Positions 29,170-41,821 of a stretch of 64,000 nucleotides of DNA are shown here, piece after piece. The DNA is from Rugamonas brunnea (GTDB lineage Bacteria > Pseudomonadota > Gammaproteobacteria > Burkholderiales > Burkholderiaceae_D). Position numbers and translations under genes: made by a program. The notes under the pieces are model-generated. The model was not told the DNA's origin and did not search any database. It saw only the letters and a list, made by a program, of their open reading frames with translations. Position 1 is the first letter of the stretch, and every line of letters starts with the position of its first letter. Location: positions 434,001 to 498,000 of the forward strand of contig NZ_JACEZT010000001.1 in the NCBI RefSeq assembly GCF_014042345.1, written 5' to 3'.

Positions 29170-29865
29170 TTAAATATCAAGGGGAAAATCATCCATTTCA
29201 TCATCGATGGCCATACTGCCCGAGGCCGGGTTTTTCAAACCCTTGCCCAGTAGAAATATTTCCGATGATTTGTCGCGGCTGGCCTTGGGTTTTTTCTGGA
29301 TCACGACCTTGAATTCAGCCCGGAATTTCTCCACGATCTGGCTGAAACCCATGTCCTTGAAACATTTCACCAGCAGGGCACCAGTCGGTTTCAGGTGCAA
29401 TTGCGAGAATTCGATGGCCAGGTCGATCAGGTGTTCCATGCGGGCTGCGTCGGCCGTGGCGATGCCCGACAAGTTAGGCGCCATGTCCGACAGCACCAGG
29501 TCGGCCTTGCGGCCGGCCAGCACACCCTCCAGCGCGCGCAGCACGGGCCCGGTGCGGAAGTCGCCCTGGATGAAGTGGAAATCGGCGATCGGCTCCATGG
29601 GCAGCATGTCGAGCCCGATCAGGGTGCCGTTCACGCCGCCGCCCTCCTTGCCGGCCAGCTTGCGCCGCGTGTACTGGGCCCAGCTGCCGGGGGTGCAGCC
29701 GAGGTCGACGATGACCTGGCCCGGCTTGATCAGTTTTTCGTCTTCATCGATCTCCTTGAGCTTGAACGCCGCGCGGGCCCGATAGCCCTCCTTCTGCGCC
29801 AATTTCACGTAGGGATCGTTAATGTGGTCGTGCAACCAGTTCTTGTTTAATTTTTTCTTTGCCAT
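29170..29865 (-). CDS. rlmE: 23S rRNA 2'-O-methyltransferase RlmE
   Basis: This 231-residue RrmJ/FtsJ-type enzyme methylates the ribose of U2552 (E. coli numbering) in 23S rRNA. The basic start [14 protein letters not shown] is followed by [13 protein letters not shown] (first Lys of the K-D-K-E tetrad), SAM loop [26 protein letters not shown] (Asp), GALLVKCF (second Lys) and a final [12 protein letters not shown] (Glu). It is divergent from yhbY with a 41-base gap that must hold both promoters. Confidence 0.95.
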   Translation of the reverse strand: MAKKKLNKNWLHDHINDPYVKLAQKEGYRARAAFKLKEIDEDEKLIKPGQVIVDLGCTPGSWAQYTRRKLAGKEGGGVNGTLIGLDMLPMEPIADFHFIQGDFRTGPVLRALEGVLAGRKADLVLSDMAPNLSGIATADAARMEHLIDLAIEFSQLHLKPTGALLVKCFKDMGFSQIVEKFRAEFKVVIQKKPKASRDKSSEIFLLGKGLKNPASGSMAIDDEMDDFPLDI

Positions 29866-29906
29866 TCGCGTAGAATACTGCTTTTGAGGAACCACTAAAA
29901 ATTATT

Positions 29907-30377
29907 ATGATTAAACTTACACCCGTTGAGCGCAGCGCCCTGCGCGCCGAAGCCCATGGCTTGAAGCCTGTCGTCATGATCGGCGAGGCGGGATTGACCC
30001 CGGCCGTCATGAAGGAAATCGAGCTGGGACTCGACTCCCACGGCCTGATCAAGGTCCGCGTGTTCGGTGACGACCGCGAAGCGCGCGTCGCCATGTACGA
30101 CACGATCTGCGAACAACTGGGCGCCGCCCCCGTGCAACACATCGGCAAGCTGCTGGTGCTGTACCGCCCGAAAAAAGAGGTGGCAAAGGAACGCAGCAGC
30201 AAGGCCGGCAAGGGCTTGCGCGAAGTGACCATCGTCAAACCCAGCCCCAGCGGCACCAAGCGGCCGTCCGTGACCAAGGTCATGATCAAAGGGAATGAAC
30301 GCGTGACCGAAGGCGGCTCCATCAAGCGCGCCAAACCGCGCCAGGCCTCGGCTAAGAAGAGCGCGCTGGGCAAATAA
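29907..30377 (+). CDS. yhbY: CRM-domain RNA-binding protein YhbY
   Basis: This 156-residue protein has an N-terminal CRM domain (residues ~1-97: LTPVERSALRAEAHGLKPVVMIGEAGLT, then GLIKVRVFGDDREAR). YhbY binds pre-50S ribosomal particles. The C-terminal ~55 residues are a basic, disordered-looking extension (KPSPSGTKRP, KRAKPRQASAKK) absent from the ~97-residue E. coli protein. Its divergent neighbour rlmE also works on the large subunit. Confidence 0.93.
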   Translation: MIKLTPVERSALRAEAHGLKPVVMIGEAGLTPAVMKEIELGLDSHGLIKVRVFGDDREARVAMYDTICEQLGAAPVQHIGKLLVLYRPKKEVAKERSSKAGKGLREVTIVKPSPSGTKRPSVTKVMIKGNERVTEGGSIKRAKPRQASAKKSALGK

Positions 30378-30398
30378 ACCCGCGCCGCGCACCAGGGG

Positions 30399-30437
30399 GG
30401 GACGTGACACATTAGTCGTGTGTCGCGTCCCTTTTTT
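30399..30437. terminator. Strong intrinsic terminator between yhbY and the DUF4149 gene
   Basis: Twelve-base arms (30399-30410 and 30420-30431, one mismatch) with a 9-base loop are followed by six Ts (30432-30437), a classic intrinsic terminator for yhbY. The minus-strand partner gene ends within it, and the run of Gs on the other side does not give that strand a T-run. Confidence 0.85.
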
Positions 30438-30876
30438 ATTGTTTGACGACCAGCCAGGCCGCCAGCAGGCTCTGGAACAGATAGATGCTGCTCGATATGC
30501 CGTGCAGCATGCCGAAGCGGCCCTTGGCGGCCGATTCCATCACCCCGCCCGGCCCCGCCGCCGCCCGCAAGGCCGCCATTTCCGGCTGCAGGCCGAAGTG
30601 CGACACCAGCGTACACGCCAGCATCACCAGCGCCAGCACCACCGTCGTGCGGCGCGCGCCGGGCACGCCCGTCTTATCGAGCCACAACAGCAGCAACAGC
30701 AGCAGCGCACACGCGATCGACACCAGCGCCTGCACATGGAACAGGCTGGCCGCGATGGTGCCGGCCAGCACCCGGTCGCTCAGCGTGCCGAATAAAGTGG
30801 GCGCGGCCAGATAACCGACCGTCCACAGGCTGCCCGCCCAGGCGGTGGCCACCAGCAGGCGCGCGCGGGCCAGCAT
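30436..30876 (-). CDS. DUF4149 integral membrane protein
   Basis: This is a 146-residue protein with four hydrophobic segments (LLVATAWAGSLWTVGYLAAP, FHVQALVSIACALLLLLLLW, VVLALVMLACTLVS and SSIYLFQSLLAAWLVV). Pattern and size fit DUF4149, whose function is unknown. Its start overlaps the greA stop by one base, so it is translated with greA. This greA-DUF4149 pairing is common in betaproteobacteria as far as I know. Confidence 0.85.
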   Translation of the reverse strand: MLARARLLVATAWAGSLWTVGYLAAPTLFGTLSDRVLAGTIAASLFHVQALVSIACALLLLLLLWLDKTGVPGARRTTVVLALVMLACTLVSHFGLQPEMAALRAAAGPGGVMESAAKGRFGMLHGISSSIYLFQSLLAAWLVVKQ

Positions 30877-31352
30877 CAGACGTAGCGCACTTCCAGGATT
30901 TCGTATTCGCGCGGGCCGGACGGCGCCTGCACTTCCACCACGTCGCCGGCCGACTTGCCGATCAGCGCGCGGGCGATGGGCGAGGTGACGGACACCTTGC
31001 TCAGCTTCAGGTCCGCTTCATCGATGCCCACGATCTGGTAGGTCACCTTGGCGCCCGATTCCAGGTCTTCCAGGTCCACGGTCGAGGCGAACACGACGCG
31101 GCCTTCGGCGTCGAGCTGGGTCGGATCGATGATCTGGGCGGAGCTCAGCTTGCCTTCCAGTTCCGCGATGCGGCCTTCCACGAACGCCTGGCGCTCCTTG
31201 GCGGCATCGTATTCAGCGTTTTCCGACAGGTCGCCATGCGAACGTGCTTCGGCGATGGCGTCGATCACGATGCGGCGCTCCTTGGTCTTCAACTGGTGCA
31301 GCTCGTCTTTCAAAAGTTGCGCGCCGAACTTGGTGAGTGGGACTGAAGTCAT
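30876..31352 (-). CDS. greA: Transcription elongation factor GreA
   Basis: This 158-residue factor has an N-terminal coiled-coil hairpin (LKDELHQLKTKERRIVIDAIAEARSHGDLSENAEYDAA) whose acidic tip, D-x-x-E in GDLSENAEY, stimulates RNA cleavage by stalled RNA polymerase. A FKBP-like C-terminal domain follows (SPIARALIGKSAGDVVEV). It rescues backtracked complexes. It lies after carB, separated by a hairpin terminator. Confidence 0.96.
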   Translation of the reverse strand: MTSVPLTKFGAQLLKDELHQLKTKERRIVIDAIAEARSHGDLSENAEYDAAKERQAFVEGRIAELEGKLSSAQIIDPTQLDAEGRVVFASTVDLEDLESGAKVTYQIVGIDEADLKLSKVSVTSPIARALIGKSAGDVVEVQAPSGPREYEILEVRYV

Positions 31353-31383
31353 GTTTTATCTGCTATTTACGTGTTATTACAAC

Positions 31384-31430
31384 GGAAAACCACAGAGGCC
31401 GCGCCTTCCTGCGACGCGGGCTCTGTGGTT
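31384..31430 (-). terminator. Intrinsic terminator between carB and greA
   Basis: Read on the minus strand, arms at 31415-31430 and 31388-31403 (16 bases, one mismatch) enclose an 11-base loop. They are followed by a T-run (the As at 31386-31389) 20 bases after the carB stop. It ends carAB transcription, leaving greA to its own promoter. Confidence 0.8.
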
Positions 31431-31450
31431 CAAGGGTGATGCAAAGAAGC

Positions 31451-35845
<4,395 letters not shown>

Positions 35846-35987
35846 GGGCAACTCCTGATAAAGTTACCGTAGCTGCGCCACGTCAGACGACCGTCGAGTA
35901 TCCCCGGCCGAGGCCCGGGTCGAGGTCAGATCGAAGATGGATGGGTGGTAGTCGCTACGGTAGATGTGAGATTGGCTAAACCTTTGA

Positions 35988-36016
35988 ATTATAACCAAAA
36001 GCCTGCCGTTTGACAA
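35988..36016 (-). promoter_or_regulatory. Near-consensus sigma-70 promoter of carAB with long leader
   Basis: On the minus strand TTGTCA (36016-36011), a 17-base spacer and a perfect TATAAT (35993-35988) form a strong promoter. The resulting leader is about 130-140 bases. Its ends carry the inverted repeat ACCGTAGC (35866-35873) / GCTACGGT (35954-35961), which could close a long-range stem over a GC-rich interior. E. coli carAB is controlled at two promoters by pyrimidines and arginine. Whether this leader senses either is not shown. Confidence 0.75.
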
Positions 36017-36090
36017 GATGCTGGCCACAACGGCCGCCGCCCCGGCACGCTGGCCCGCGCCGCATTATCAACCCGGCAACTCCAATGAAA

Positions 36091-36130
36091 ATCGGGACGG
36101 GACGCCATCAAAATGGCGCTCCGTCCCGAT
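36091..36130 (-). terminator. Hairpin terminator of the HbpS/GlcG-like gene
   Basis: Arms 36091-36108 and 36113-36130 pair (10 bases, 2 mismatches, 6 bases) around a 4-base loop. On the minus strand a short T-run (TTTTC) follows, 34 bases after the gene's stop. Confidence 0.65.
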
Positions 36131-36163
36131 GCAGCAGGCCGCCACCGCGGCCTGGCAGGCAGC

Positions 36164-36568
36164 TTAGTTCAGCGCGGCGATGCCAGCCTTGGCGATCTGC
36201 GCGTCTTCCGCCGATTTGACACCCGACACGCCCACGGCGCCCACATAATGGCCATCGACGACGATGGGCACGCCGCCTTCGAGCAAGCCTTCCACTTCGG
36301 GCGCGCTCAGGAACGAGACGCGGCCGTTGTTGATCATTTCTTCATAAATCCGCGATTCGCGGCGGCCCAGCGCGGCCGTCTTGGCCTTGGCCGGGGCGAT
36401 GTGGGCCGACAATGGCGCGGCGCCGTCCATGCGCTGCAGCCACAGCGGGTGGCCGCCATCGTCCACGATGGAGATCACGACGGCCCACTTGTTGGCCACG
36501 GCTTCCGCTTCGGCGGCGGCGGCGATTTTCTTGACGTCTGCGAGGGTCAGGAATGGTTTGGTTTGCAT
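36164..36568 (-). CDS. HbpS/GlcG-like (DUF336) heme-binding family protein
   Basis: This 134-residue single-domain protein has LTLADVKKIAAAAEAEAVANKW at the start, VVISIVDDGGHPLWLQRMDGA in the middle and a glycine-rich end (GGVPIVVDGHYVGAVGVSG). This is the GlcG/HbpS fold. Some members bind heme, others sit in glycolate or propanediol operons with unknown roles. Nothing nearby points to either. It lies 37 bases after the patatin lipoprotein gene, on the opposite side of its start region, and is likely transcribed with it. Confidence 0.85.
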   Translation of the reverse strand: MQTKPFLTLADVKKIAAAAEAEAVANKWAVVISIVDDGGHPLWLQRMDGAAPLSAHIAPAKAKTAALGRRESRIYEEMINNGRVSFLSAPEVEGLLEGGVPIVVDGHYVGAVGVSGVKSAEDAQIAKAGIAALN

Positions 36569-36605
36569 GTTGCTTTCCTAAAAAATGAACGGCGGTTGTA
36601 CGCTG

Positions 36606-37511
36606 TTATAACCGGCGCTTGGCTTCAAGTTTTTGCTTGATTTGCGGCATCAACGCCGCCGCTGCCTGCTCTCCGGCGAGAATCGCCTGGTTACGGCTGT
36701 TGAAATCACTGCTGCCCATCTTGCCCAGCGCGGGCTGGATCACGATGTCGGCATCCTTCAGTTCGAACTGGTTGATGCGCTGGCCCATGATGCTGAAGGT
36801 CTGCATGATCACTTCGAGCGAGCTGACGGTGGCTTGCGCGTCAGCCTGGGTGGAAATATTGACGGCGATGACGAAATCGGCCCCCATCTCGCGCGCGAAC
36901 CGCACGGGCACGGGCGCCACCAGGCCGCCGTCGACATAGGTGTGGCCGTTGATGGCGACCGGCTGGAACACGCCCGGCACGGATGACGAGGCGCGCACGG
37001 CCATGCCGGTATTACCACGCTGGAACAGGATGGGCTGGCCCGTCTTCAGGTCGGAGGCCACGGCGCCGAACGGAATCTTGAGTTTTTCCATCGGCTGGTT
37101 GTTGACCGCCTTGTTGACGTAGGCTTGCAGGGCTTCGCCCTTGAGCACGCCTGAACTCTTGCCGAACAGCGGCAAGGCCCAGTCGGAAATGGCGGCTTCG
37201 TCCATGTCGAAGGCCATCTTCTGCAACTGGAAGCCCGAGTTGCCGGCCGCGTACATGGCGCCGACCACGCTGCCGGCGCTGGTGCCGACCACGATGTCCG
37301 GATAAATGCCCTGCGCTTCGAGCGCCTTGATGACGCCGATGTGGGCGAAGCCGCGCGCCGCGCCGCCGCCCAGCGCCAGACCGATCTTGATCTTGCGCGG
37401 CGGCTGCGCGGCCTGGGGCGTGGCCGGCGCGGTGTCAACGTGGGGCGTGGTGCCGCAGCCGGCTAAGGCGAACGCGGCGAGCGCGAAAGTAAAAAGGCGT
37501 CTAGGGTGCAT
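36606..37511 (-). CDS. Patatin-like phospholipase, lipoprotein (RssA/NTE type)
   Basis: The 301-residue protein has a lipoprotein signal (MHPRRLFTFALAAFALAGC, lipobox LAGC) and a complete patatin catalytic set: oxyanion loop GLALGGGAARGFAHIG, nucleophile elbow VGTSAGSVVGA and Asp motif YVDGGLVAPVP. It is probably an acyl hydrolase anchored at the envelope. It contrasts with the patatin-like gene at 10663, which lacks these residues. A likely two-gene unit is formed with the downstream HbpS/GlcG-like gene. Confidence 0.9.
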   Translation of the reverse strand: MHPRRLFTFALAAFALAGCGTTPHVDTAPATPQAAQPPRKIKIGLALGGGAARGFAHIGVIKALEAQGIYPDIVVGTSAGSVVGAMYAAGNSGFQLQKMAFDMDEAAISDWALPLFGKSSGVLKGEALQAYVNKAVNNQPMEKLKIPFGAVASDLKTGQPILFQRGNTGMAVRASSSVPGVFQPVAINGHTYVDGGLVAPVPVRFAREMGADFVIAVNISTQADAQATVSSLEVIMQTFSIMGQRINQFELKDADIVIQPALGKMGSSDFNSRNQAILAGEQAAAALMPQIKQKLEAKRRL

Positions 37512-37612
37512 GGGGTGGTGGTCAGGGAAAAGTCGGCGCCGCAGATTGTATACTAAATGCCGGCCTTGCCCCTGAGAACAACCTTAAACCACCCTCCCCG
37601 TCCGGCGGCTCC

Positions 37613-37969
37613 TTACTGGGCCTCGGAGAACTCCGCGAACGCGGCCATCGCATTGGCCGAATACATCAGCGACGGGCCGCCGCCCATGTAGACGGCCATG
37701 GCCAGGGTTTCCTCCAGCTCGGCCTTGGTCACGCCCAGCTTGACCAGCGCCTGCACGTGGAAGCCGATGCAGGCGTCGCAGCGCACGGCCACGCCCAGCG
37801 CCAGCGCGATCAGTTCCTTGGCCTTCTTGTCCAGCGCGCCATCCTTGGTGGCGGCGCGGGCCATGTCGTTAAAGCCCTTCATCACCTCCGGCATGTCCGC
37901 GCGCAGCGTGGCCAGCTGGGTGGAAACGGCCTGGGTCAGTTCACGGAAACCAGTCAATGGGGTGCTCAT
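37613..37969 (-). CDS. Carboxymuconolactone decarboxylase / AhpD-like protein
   Basis: This 118-residue all-helical protein carries CDACIGFHVQALVKLG, the AhpD-type CxxC redox motif with the following His. The family includes alkylhydroperoxidase AhpD and true decarboxylases; the CxxC points to a peroxidase-type thiol role. The start MSTPLTGFRELT has AAGGAA seven bases upstream. An earlier in-frame start at 38029 lacks one. The upstream region is AT-rich and likely holds the promoter. Confidence 0.88.
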   Translation of the reverse strand: MSTPLTGFRELTQAVSTQLATLRADMPEVMKGFNDMARAATKDGALDKKAKELIALALGVAVRCDACIGFHVQALVKLGVTKAELEETLAMAVYMGGGPSLMYSANAMAAFAEFSEAQ

Positions 37970-38138
37970 AGCAATTCCTTTGCAGTTAAGAGACAAATCT
38001 AGTCGTTGAATCAATCTACGATTACACAATATATTATTTTATATAGTGTTGTCAACAGTTACGCACTTTGACAGCGCGACGGACTCAGTCTACGGGGGCG
38101 GAGGCCGGCCGCACCACGATCTGGATCAAGAAATGCAA

Positions 38139-38210
38139 AAACCGGGGTCAGGTCATACCATTAGGCAAGATGCATGCATCTTGCCTAATGGTATGACCTG
38201 ACCCCGGTTT
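38139..38210. repeat. Perfect 72-base palindrome with GGGGTCAGGTCAT core
   Basis: Every base from 38139 to 38174 pairs with 38175-38210: 36-base arms with no mismatch and no spacer. The outer part (AAACCGGGGTCAGGTCAT) matches the element at 12490-12552, while the inner 18 bases differ from it. It lies 14 bases after the phoR stop, and five Ts follow on the minus strand (38141-38137), so it can end pst-pho transcription. The dispersed core suggests a REP-type family. Confidence 0.85.
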
Positions 38211-38223
38211 GCCGGAGGCGGAC

Positions 38224-39537
38224 TTAGCCCAGCTGGAGTTCCGGTTGCTTGGGCACGATGGCCGTCTTGGGCAGGCAGACGATGAAGCTGCTGCCCTTGC
38301 CCGCTTCGGACTTGATCTGCAGCGTGCCGCCGTGGCGCAGCAGCACGTGCTTGACGATGGCCAGGCCCAGGCCCGTGCCCTGGGTCTCGCGCGAGCGGCT
38401 CTTGTCGACCCGGTAGAAACGCTCGGTCAGCCGCGAAATGTGCTCGGGGCTGATGCCGATGCCCGTGTCCTCGACCTTGAACTTGATGCCCGACGGCCCT
38501 TCCGCCCACGACAAATGGATCTTGCCGCCGGCCGGCGTGTAGCGCACGGCGTTCGAGGCCAGGTTGCCGAAGGCCGAGTGCAGCTCCTCCGTGCTGCCCA
38601 TCACGTCCGGGCCCGAGACGTCCATCGTGATCTCGTGCTTGCCGGCCGACAGCGCGCGCGCGTCGCGCTGCACCTGCCCCATCAGCTTGACGATGTCGAC
38701 CCGCTCGGGCCGCATCGGGTAGTCGACCGATTCCAGCCGCGACAAGGTCAGCATGTCCTCGATCAGATGCTGCATGCGGTGGCCCTGCTCCGTCATCAGC
38801 TTCAGGTGGGCGGCGCGGGTGGCGGGGTCCAGCCCTTCCGAGGCGGCGATTTCCAGGAAGCCCACGATCACCGTCAGCGGCGTGCGCAGTTCATGCGAGG
38901 CGTTGGCGATGAAGTCGCGCCGCATCTCCTCGATGCGCTCGGTTTCCGTGGCATCGTGGGTGACGAGGATCTGGCGCCGGTTCTCGAACGGGATGATGTG
39001 GACGATCAGCTTGCGCTCGCGGAAGCTCAGCGTCAGCGGCTGGTCGTAGCGGCCCAGGATGATGTAGTCCATGAAGTCGGGGCTGCGCACCAGGTTGGTC
39101 ACGCGCATGCCCTTGTCGCGCTCGTGGGTCAGGCCCAGGTGCTGCTCGGCGGCCGGGTTGCACCATTCGAGGAACAGCACGTCGTCCATGATCACCACGC
39201 CGTCGGGCAGCAAGTGCATGGCCTGGCGGAAGCGGGCCAGCCATTCGGTCAGCTCGGCCTGGTTCTTCTCGTCGTCGCGGCGCAGCTTGTACAGGCGGGA
39301 AAAGATGTTGGTCCAGGCGCCCCAGCCATCGGGCAGCTTGGCGCTTTGCGGGTCGTCCAGCCAGTCGCTCAGCTGGTACAGATAACCGAGCTGGACGAAT
39401 ACGAGCACGGCCATGGCCAGCGTGGCCACGACCAGGGCCGAGGTGGCGCCAAACATGAACCACAACACGCCCACGCCCGCCAGGATCAGGCCCATGCGCA
39501 GCGCGGCGGGCACCCAGAACAGCAGTTTTGGATTCAT
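38224..39537 (-). CDS. phoR: Phosphate regulon sensor kinase PhoR
   Basis: This 437-residue kinase has two N-terminal transmembrane segments (~12-30 and ~34-50), then the charged region and a PAS domain (~105-200). HisKA follows with His215 in FIANASHELRTP, then a HATPase with NAVRYTPAGGKI, VEDTGIGI and RETQGTGLGLAIVKH. It responds to phosphate supply through the Pst transporter and PhoU and phosphorylates PhoB. It is the last gene of the pst-pho series. Confidence 0.95.
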   Translation of the reverse strand: MNPKLLFWVPAALRMGLILAGVGVLWFMFGATSALVVATLAMAVLVFVQLGYLYQLSDWLDDPQSAKLPDGWGAWTNIFSRLYKLRRDDEKNQAELTEWLARFRQAMHLLPDGVVIMDDVLFLEWCNPAAEQHLGLTHERDKGMRVTNLVRSPDFMDYIILGRYDQPLTLSFRERKLIVHIIPFENRRQILVTHDATETERIEEMRRDFIANASHELRTPLTVIVGFLEIAASEGLDPATRAAHLKLMTEQGHRMQHLIEDMLTLSRLESVDYPMRPERVDIVKLMGQVQRDARALSAGKHEITMDVSGPDVMGSTEELHSAFGNLASNAVRYTPAGGKIHLSWAEGPSGIKFKVEDTGIGISPEHISRLTERFYRVDKSRSRETQGTGLGLAIVKHVLLRHGGTLQIKSEAGKGSSFIVCLPKTAIVPKQPELQLG

Positions 39538-39540
39538 GAT

Positions 39541-40230
39541 TTATTTTTCGGACAGCATGTAGCCGACGCTGCGCACCGTGCGGATCAGGTGTTCGGCTTC
39601 CTTCAGCGCCTTGCGCAGGCGCAGCACGTGCACGTCCACCGTGCGCTCCTCGATCACCACGTGGTCGCCCCACACCTTGTCGAGCAGCTGGCTGCGCGAG
39701 AACACGCGCTCGGGGTGGGCCAGCAGGAACTTGAGCAGCTTGTATTCGGCGTGGCCGATGTCGATCTTCTGCTGGTCCAGCATCACGGTGCAGCTGACCG
39801 GGTCCAGCATCACGTTGCCGGCTCGCATGGTGGCCTGGGCGTGCTCGGGGCTCTTGCGCCGCAGCAGGGCCTTGGCGCGCGCCAGCAGTTCGCGCGGCGA
39901 GAACGGCTTGGTGATGTAGTCGTCGGCGCCGCTGTTGAGGCCGGCCAGCTTGTCCTCTTCCATGCTCTTGGCCGTCAGCATGATGACGGGGATTTCATTG
40001 AACTGGCGGTCGGCGCGGATGCGCGCCAGCAGCCGCAGGCCGGTCTGGTCGGGCAGCATCCAGTCCAGCAGGATCAGCTGCGGCGTGCGGTGCTGGATGA
40101 AGTCCCACGCTTCGCCCACGGTGGGCACGGCGCAGCAGTTCCAGCCCGCCTCGCGCAGCGAGAACGTCACCAGCTCGACGATGGCCGGCTCATCTTCAAC
40201 AATCAATATCGTGGTTTTATCGGTTGCCAT
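39541..40230 (-). CDS. phoB: Phosphate regulon response regulator PhoB
   Basis: The 229-residue OmpR-type regulator has a receiver with Asp56 (LILLDWMLPDQTG) and Lys in ITKPFSPRE. The winged-helix domain contains KLLKFLLAHPERVFSRSQLLDKVWG and DVHVLRLRKAL. Phosphorylated PhoB binds Pho boxes such as those at 45010-45027 and 45144-45160. It is 3 bases from phoR, as expected for co-translation. Confidence 0.96.
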   Translation of the reverse strand: MATDKTTILIVEDEPAIVELVTFSLREAGWNCCAVPTVGEAWDFIQHRTPQLILLDWMLPDQTGLRLLARIRADRQFNEIPVIMLTAKSMEEDKLAGLNSGADDYITKPFSPRELLARAKALLRRKSPEHAQATMRAGNVMLDPVSCTVMLDQQKIDIGHAEYKLLKFLLAHPERVFSRSQLLDKVWGDHVVIEERTVDVHVLRLRKALKEAEHLIRTVRSVGYMLSEK

Positions 40231-40248
40231 GGTGGGTCGTGCGAACGG

Positions 40249-40953
40249 TTACTCGGCGCTGTCGTCGGCCAGCGGCGCGGTCTTGGTGTGGCGGATGTCG
40301 CGCCCTTCGACCACGTAGATCACGTATTCGGCGATGTTCTTGGCGTGGTCGCCGATGCGCTCGATGGCCTTGGCCACCCACAGCGTGTCGAGCGCGGCCG
40401 AGATGGTGCGCGGGTCTTCCATCATGAAGGTGATCAGGTTGCGCATGATGGAGCGGAATTCGTGGTCGATCACGGCGTCCTGGGCGATCAGCTGCAGCGC
40501 TTGCTTGCCATCGTTGCGGGCGAAGGCGTCGAGCGCGTCGTGCAGCATGTCGCTGGTGTTGTTGGCGATGCCGCGCACCATCTCGTAATGGTTGACGGTG
40601 ACGGCGCCGCGCGCGTGCAGCGCCTTGGCCGTGCGCGCGATCTTGGTGGCCTCGTCGCCGATGCGCTCGAGGTCGGTGATCACCTTGATGGTGGCCATGA
40701 TGGTGCGCAGGTCGTTGGCGGCCGGCTGGCGGCGCACGATCAGGTGGCTGCAGGCGTCGTCCAGCGACACTTCGAGCTGGTTGACGGTGTCGTCCTCGCG
40801 GATCACGCGGTCGGCGCGCTCGGGGTTGCCGATGCGGAAGCAGGTCATGGCGTCGAGGAACTGGGTCTCGACGATGCCGCCCATCAGCAACACCTTGGAG
40901 CGGATCGCTTCGAGTTCTTGGTCGTACTGCTTGGATGAATGCTCGCCTAACAT
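40249..40953 (-). CDS. phoU: Phosphate signalling protein PhoU
   Basis: This 234-residue protein consists of two three-helix repeats with the paired metal-binding signatures around RVIREDDTVNQLEVSLD and LERIGDEATKIA / IERIGDHAKNIAEY. PhoU links the PstSCAB transporter to PhoR and keeps the system off when phosphate is plentiful. It lies between pstB and phoB. Confidence 0.96.
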   Translation of the reverse strand: MLGEHSSKQYDQELEAIRSKVLLMGGIVETQFLDAMTCFRIGNPERADRVIREDDTVNQLEVSLDDACSHLIVRRQPAANDLRTIMATIKVITDLERIGDEATKIARTAKALHARGAVTVNHYEMVRGIANNTSDMLHDALDAFARNDGKQALQLIAQDAVIDHEFRSIMRNLITFMMEDPRTISAALDTLWVAKAIERIGDHAKNIAEYVIYVVEGRDIRHTKTAPLADDSAE

Positions 40954-40992
40954 GCTGGTCTCTCTTCGTAACGTGTTGTTGATATTGTAGGG

Positions 40993-41793
40993 TTAGCCGA
41001 AGCGGCCGGTGATGTAATCCTGGGTTTCCTTGCGGGCCGGGTTCATGAAGATCTGGTCCGTCTCGCCGAATTCGACCAATTCGCCCAGGTACATATAGGC
41101 CGTGTAGTCGGAGCAGCGCGCCGCCTGCTGCATGTTGTGGGTGACGATGGCGATGGTGTAATCCTGCTTGAGCTCCGAGATCAGCTCCTCCACCTTGGAG
41201 GTCGAGATCGGGTCCAGCGCGGAGGTCGGCTCGTCGAGCAACAGCACGTCCGGACGCACGGCCACGCCGCGCGCGATGCACAGGCGCTGCTGCTGGCCGC
41301 CCGACAGCGACAGGCCGCTCTTGTTCAGCTTGTCCTTCACCTCGGTCCACAGGGCCGCCTTCTTCAGCGCCCACTCCACGCGCTCGTCCATCTCGCCCTT
41401 GGACAAGTCCTCGTACAGGCGCACGCCGAAGGCGATGTTATCGTACACCGACATCGGGAACGGGGTCGGCTTCTGGAACACCATGCCCACCTTGGCGCGC
41501 AGCATGTTGACGTCCTGGCCAGGTTCCAGGATGTTCTTGCCGCGGTACATGATGGAACCCTCGGCGCGCTGGCCGGGGTACAGGTCGTACATGCGGTTGA
41601 GCGTGCGCAGCAGGGTCGACTTGCCGCAGCCGGATGGGCCGATGAAGGCCGTCACCTGCTTCTCGTGGATGTCGAGGTTGACGTTGGTCAGGCTCTGCGT
41701 CTTGCCGTAGAAGAAATTGAGGCCGGAAATCTCGATGGTCTTGCGCTTGGGCGTCATGGCGGCAGCGGCTTCCTGGGTCAGTTGCGTATTCAT
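40993..41793 (-). CDS. pstB: Phosphate ABC transporter ATPase PstB
   Basis: The 266-residue ATPase has Walker [10 protein letters not shown] (52-60), signature [13 protein letters not shown], Walker [14 protein letters not shown] and switch His in IVTHNMQQA. The first ~18 residues form a variable lead. It powers high-affinity phosphate uptake with PstC and PstA and lies 28 bases after pstA. Confidence 0.97.
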   Translation of the reverse strand: MNTQLTQEAAAAMTPKRKTIEISGLNFFYGKTQSLTNVNLDIHEKQVTAFIGPSGCGKSTLLRTLNRMYDLYPGQRAEGSIMYRGKNILEPGQDVNMLRAKVGMVFQKPTPFPMSVYDNIAFGVRLYEDLSKGEMDERVEWALKKAALWTEVKDKLNKSGLSLSGGQQQRLCIARGVAVRPDVLLLDEPTSALDPISTSKVEELISELKQDYTIAIVTHNMQQAARCSDYTAYMYLGELVEFGETDQIFMNPARKETQDYITGRFG

Positions 41794-41821
41794 GGGTATT
41801 CTCGTCGATTCTGTGCGTCGT

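Noticed and set aside
38209..40938. 909-codon plus-strand frame opposite phoR, phoB and phoU
   Set aside because: It is antisense to well-defined genes and of shadow composition.
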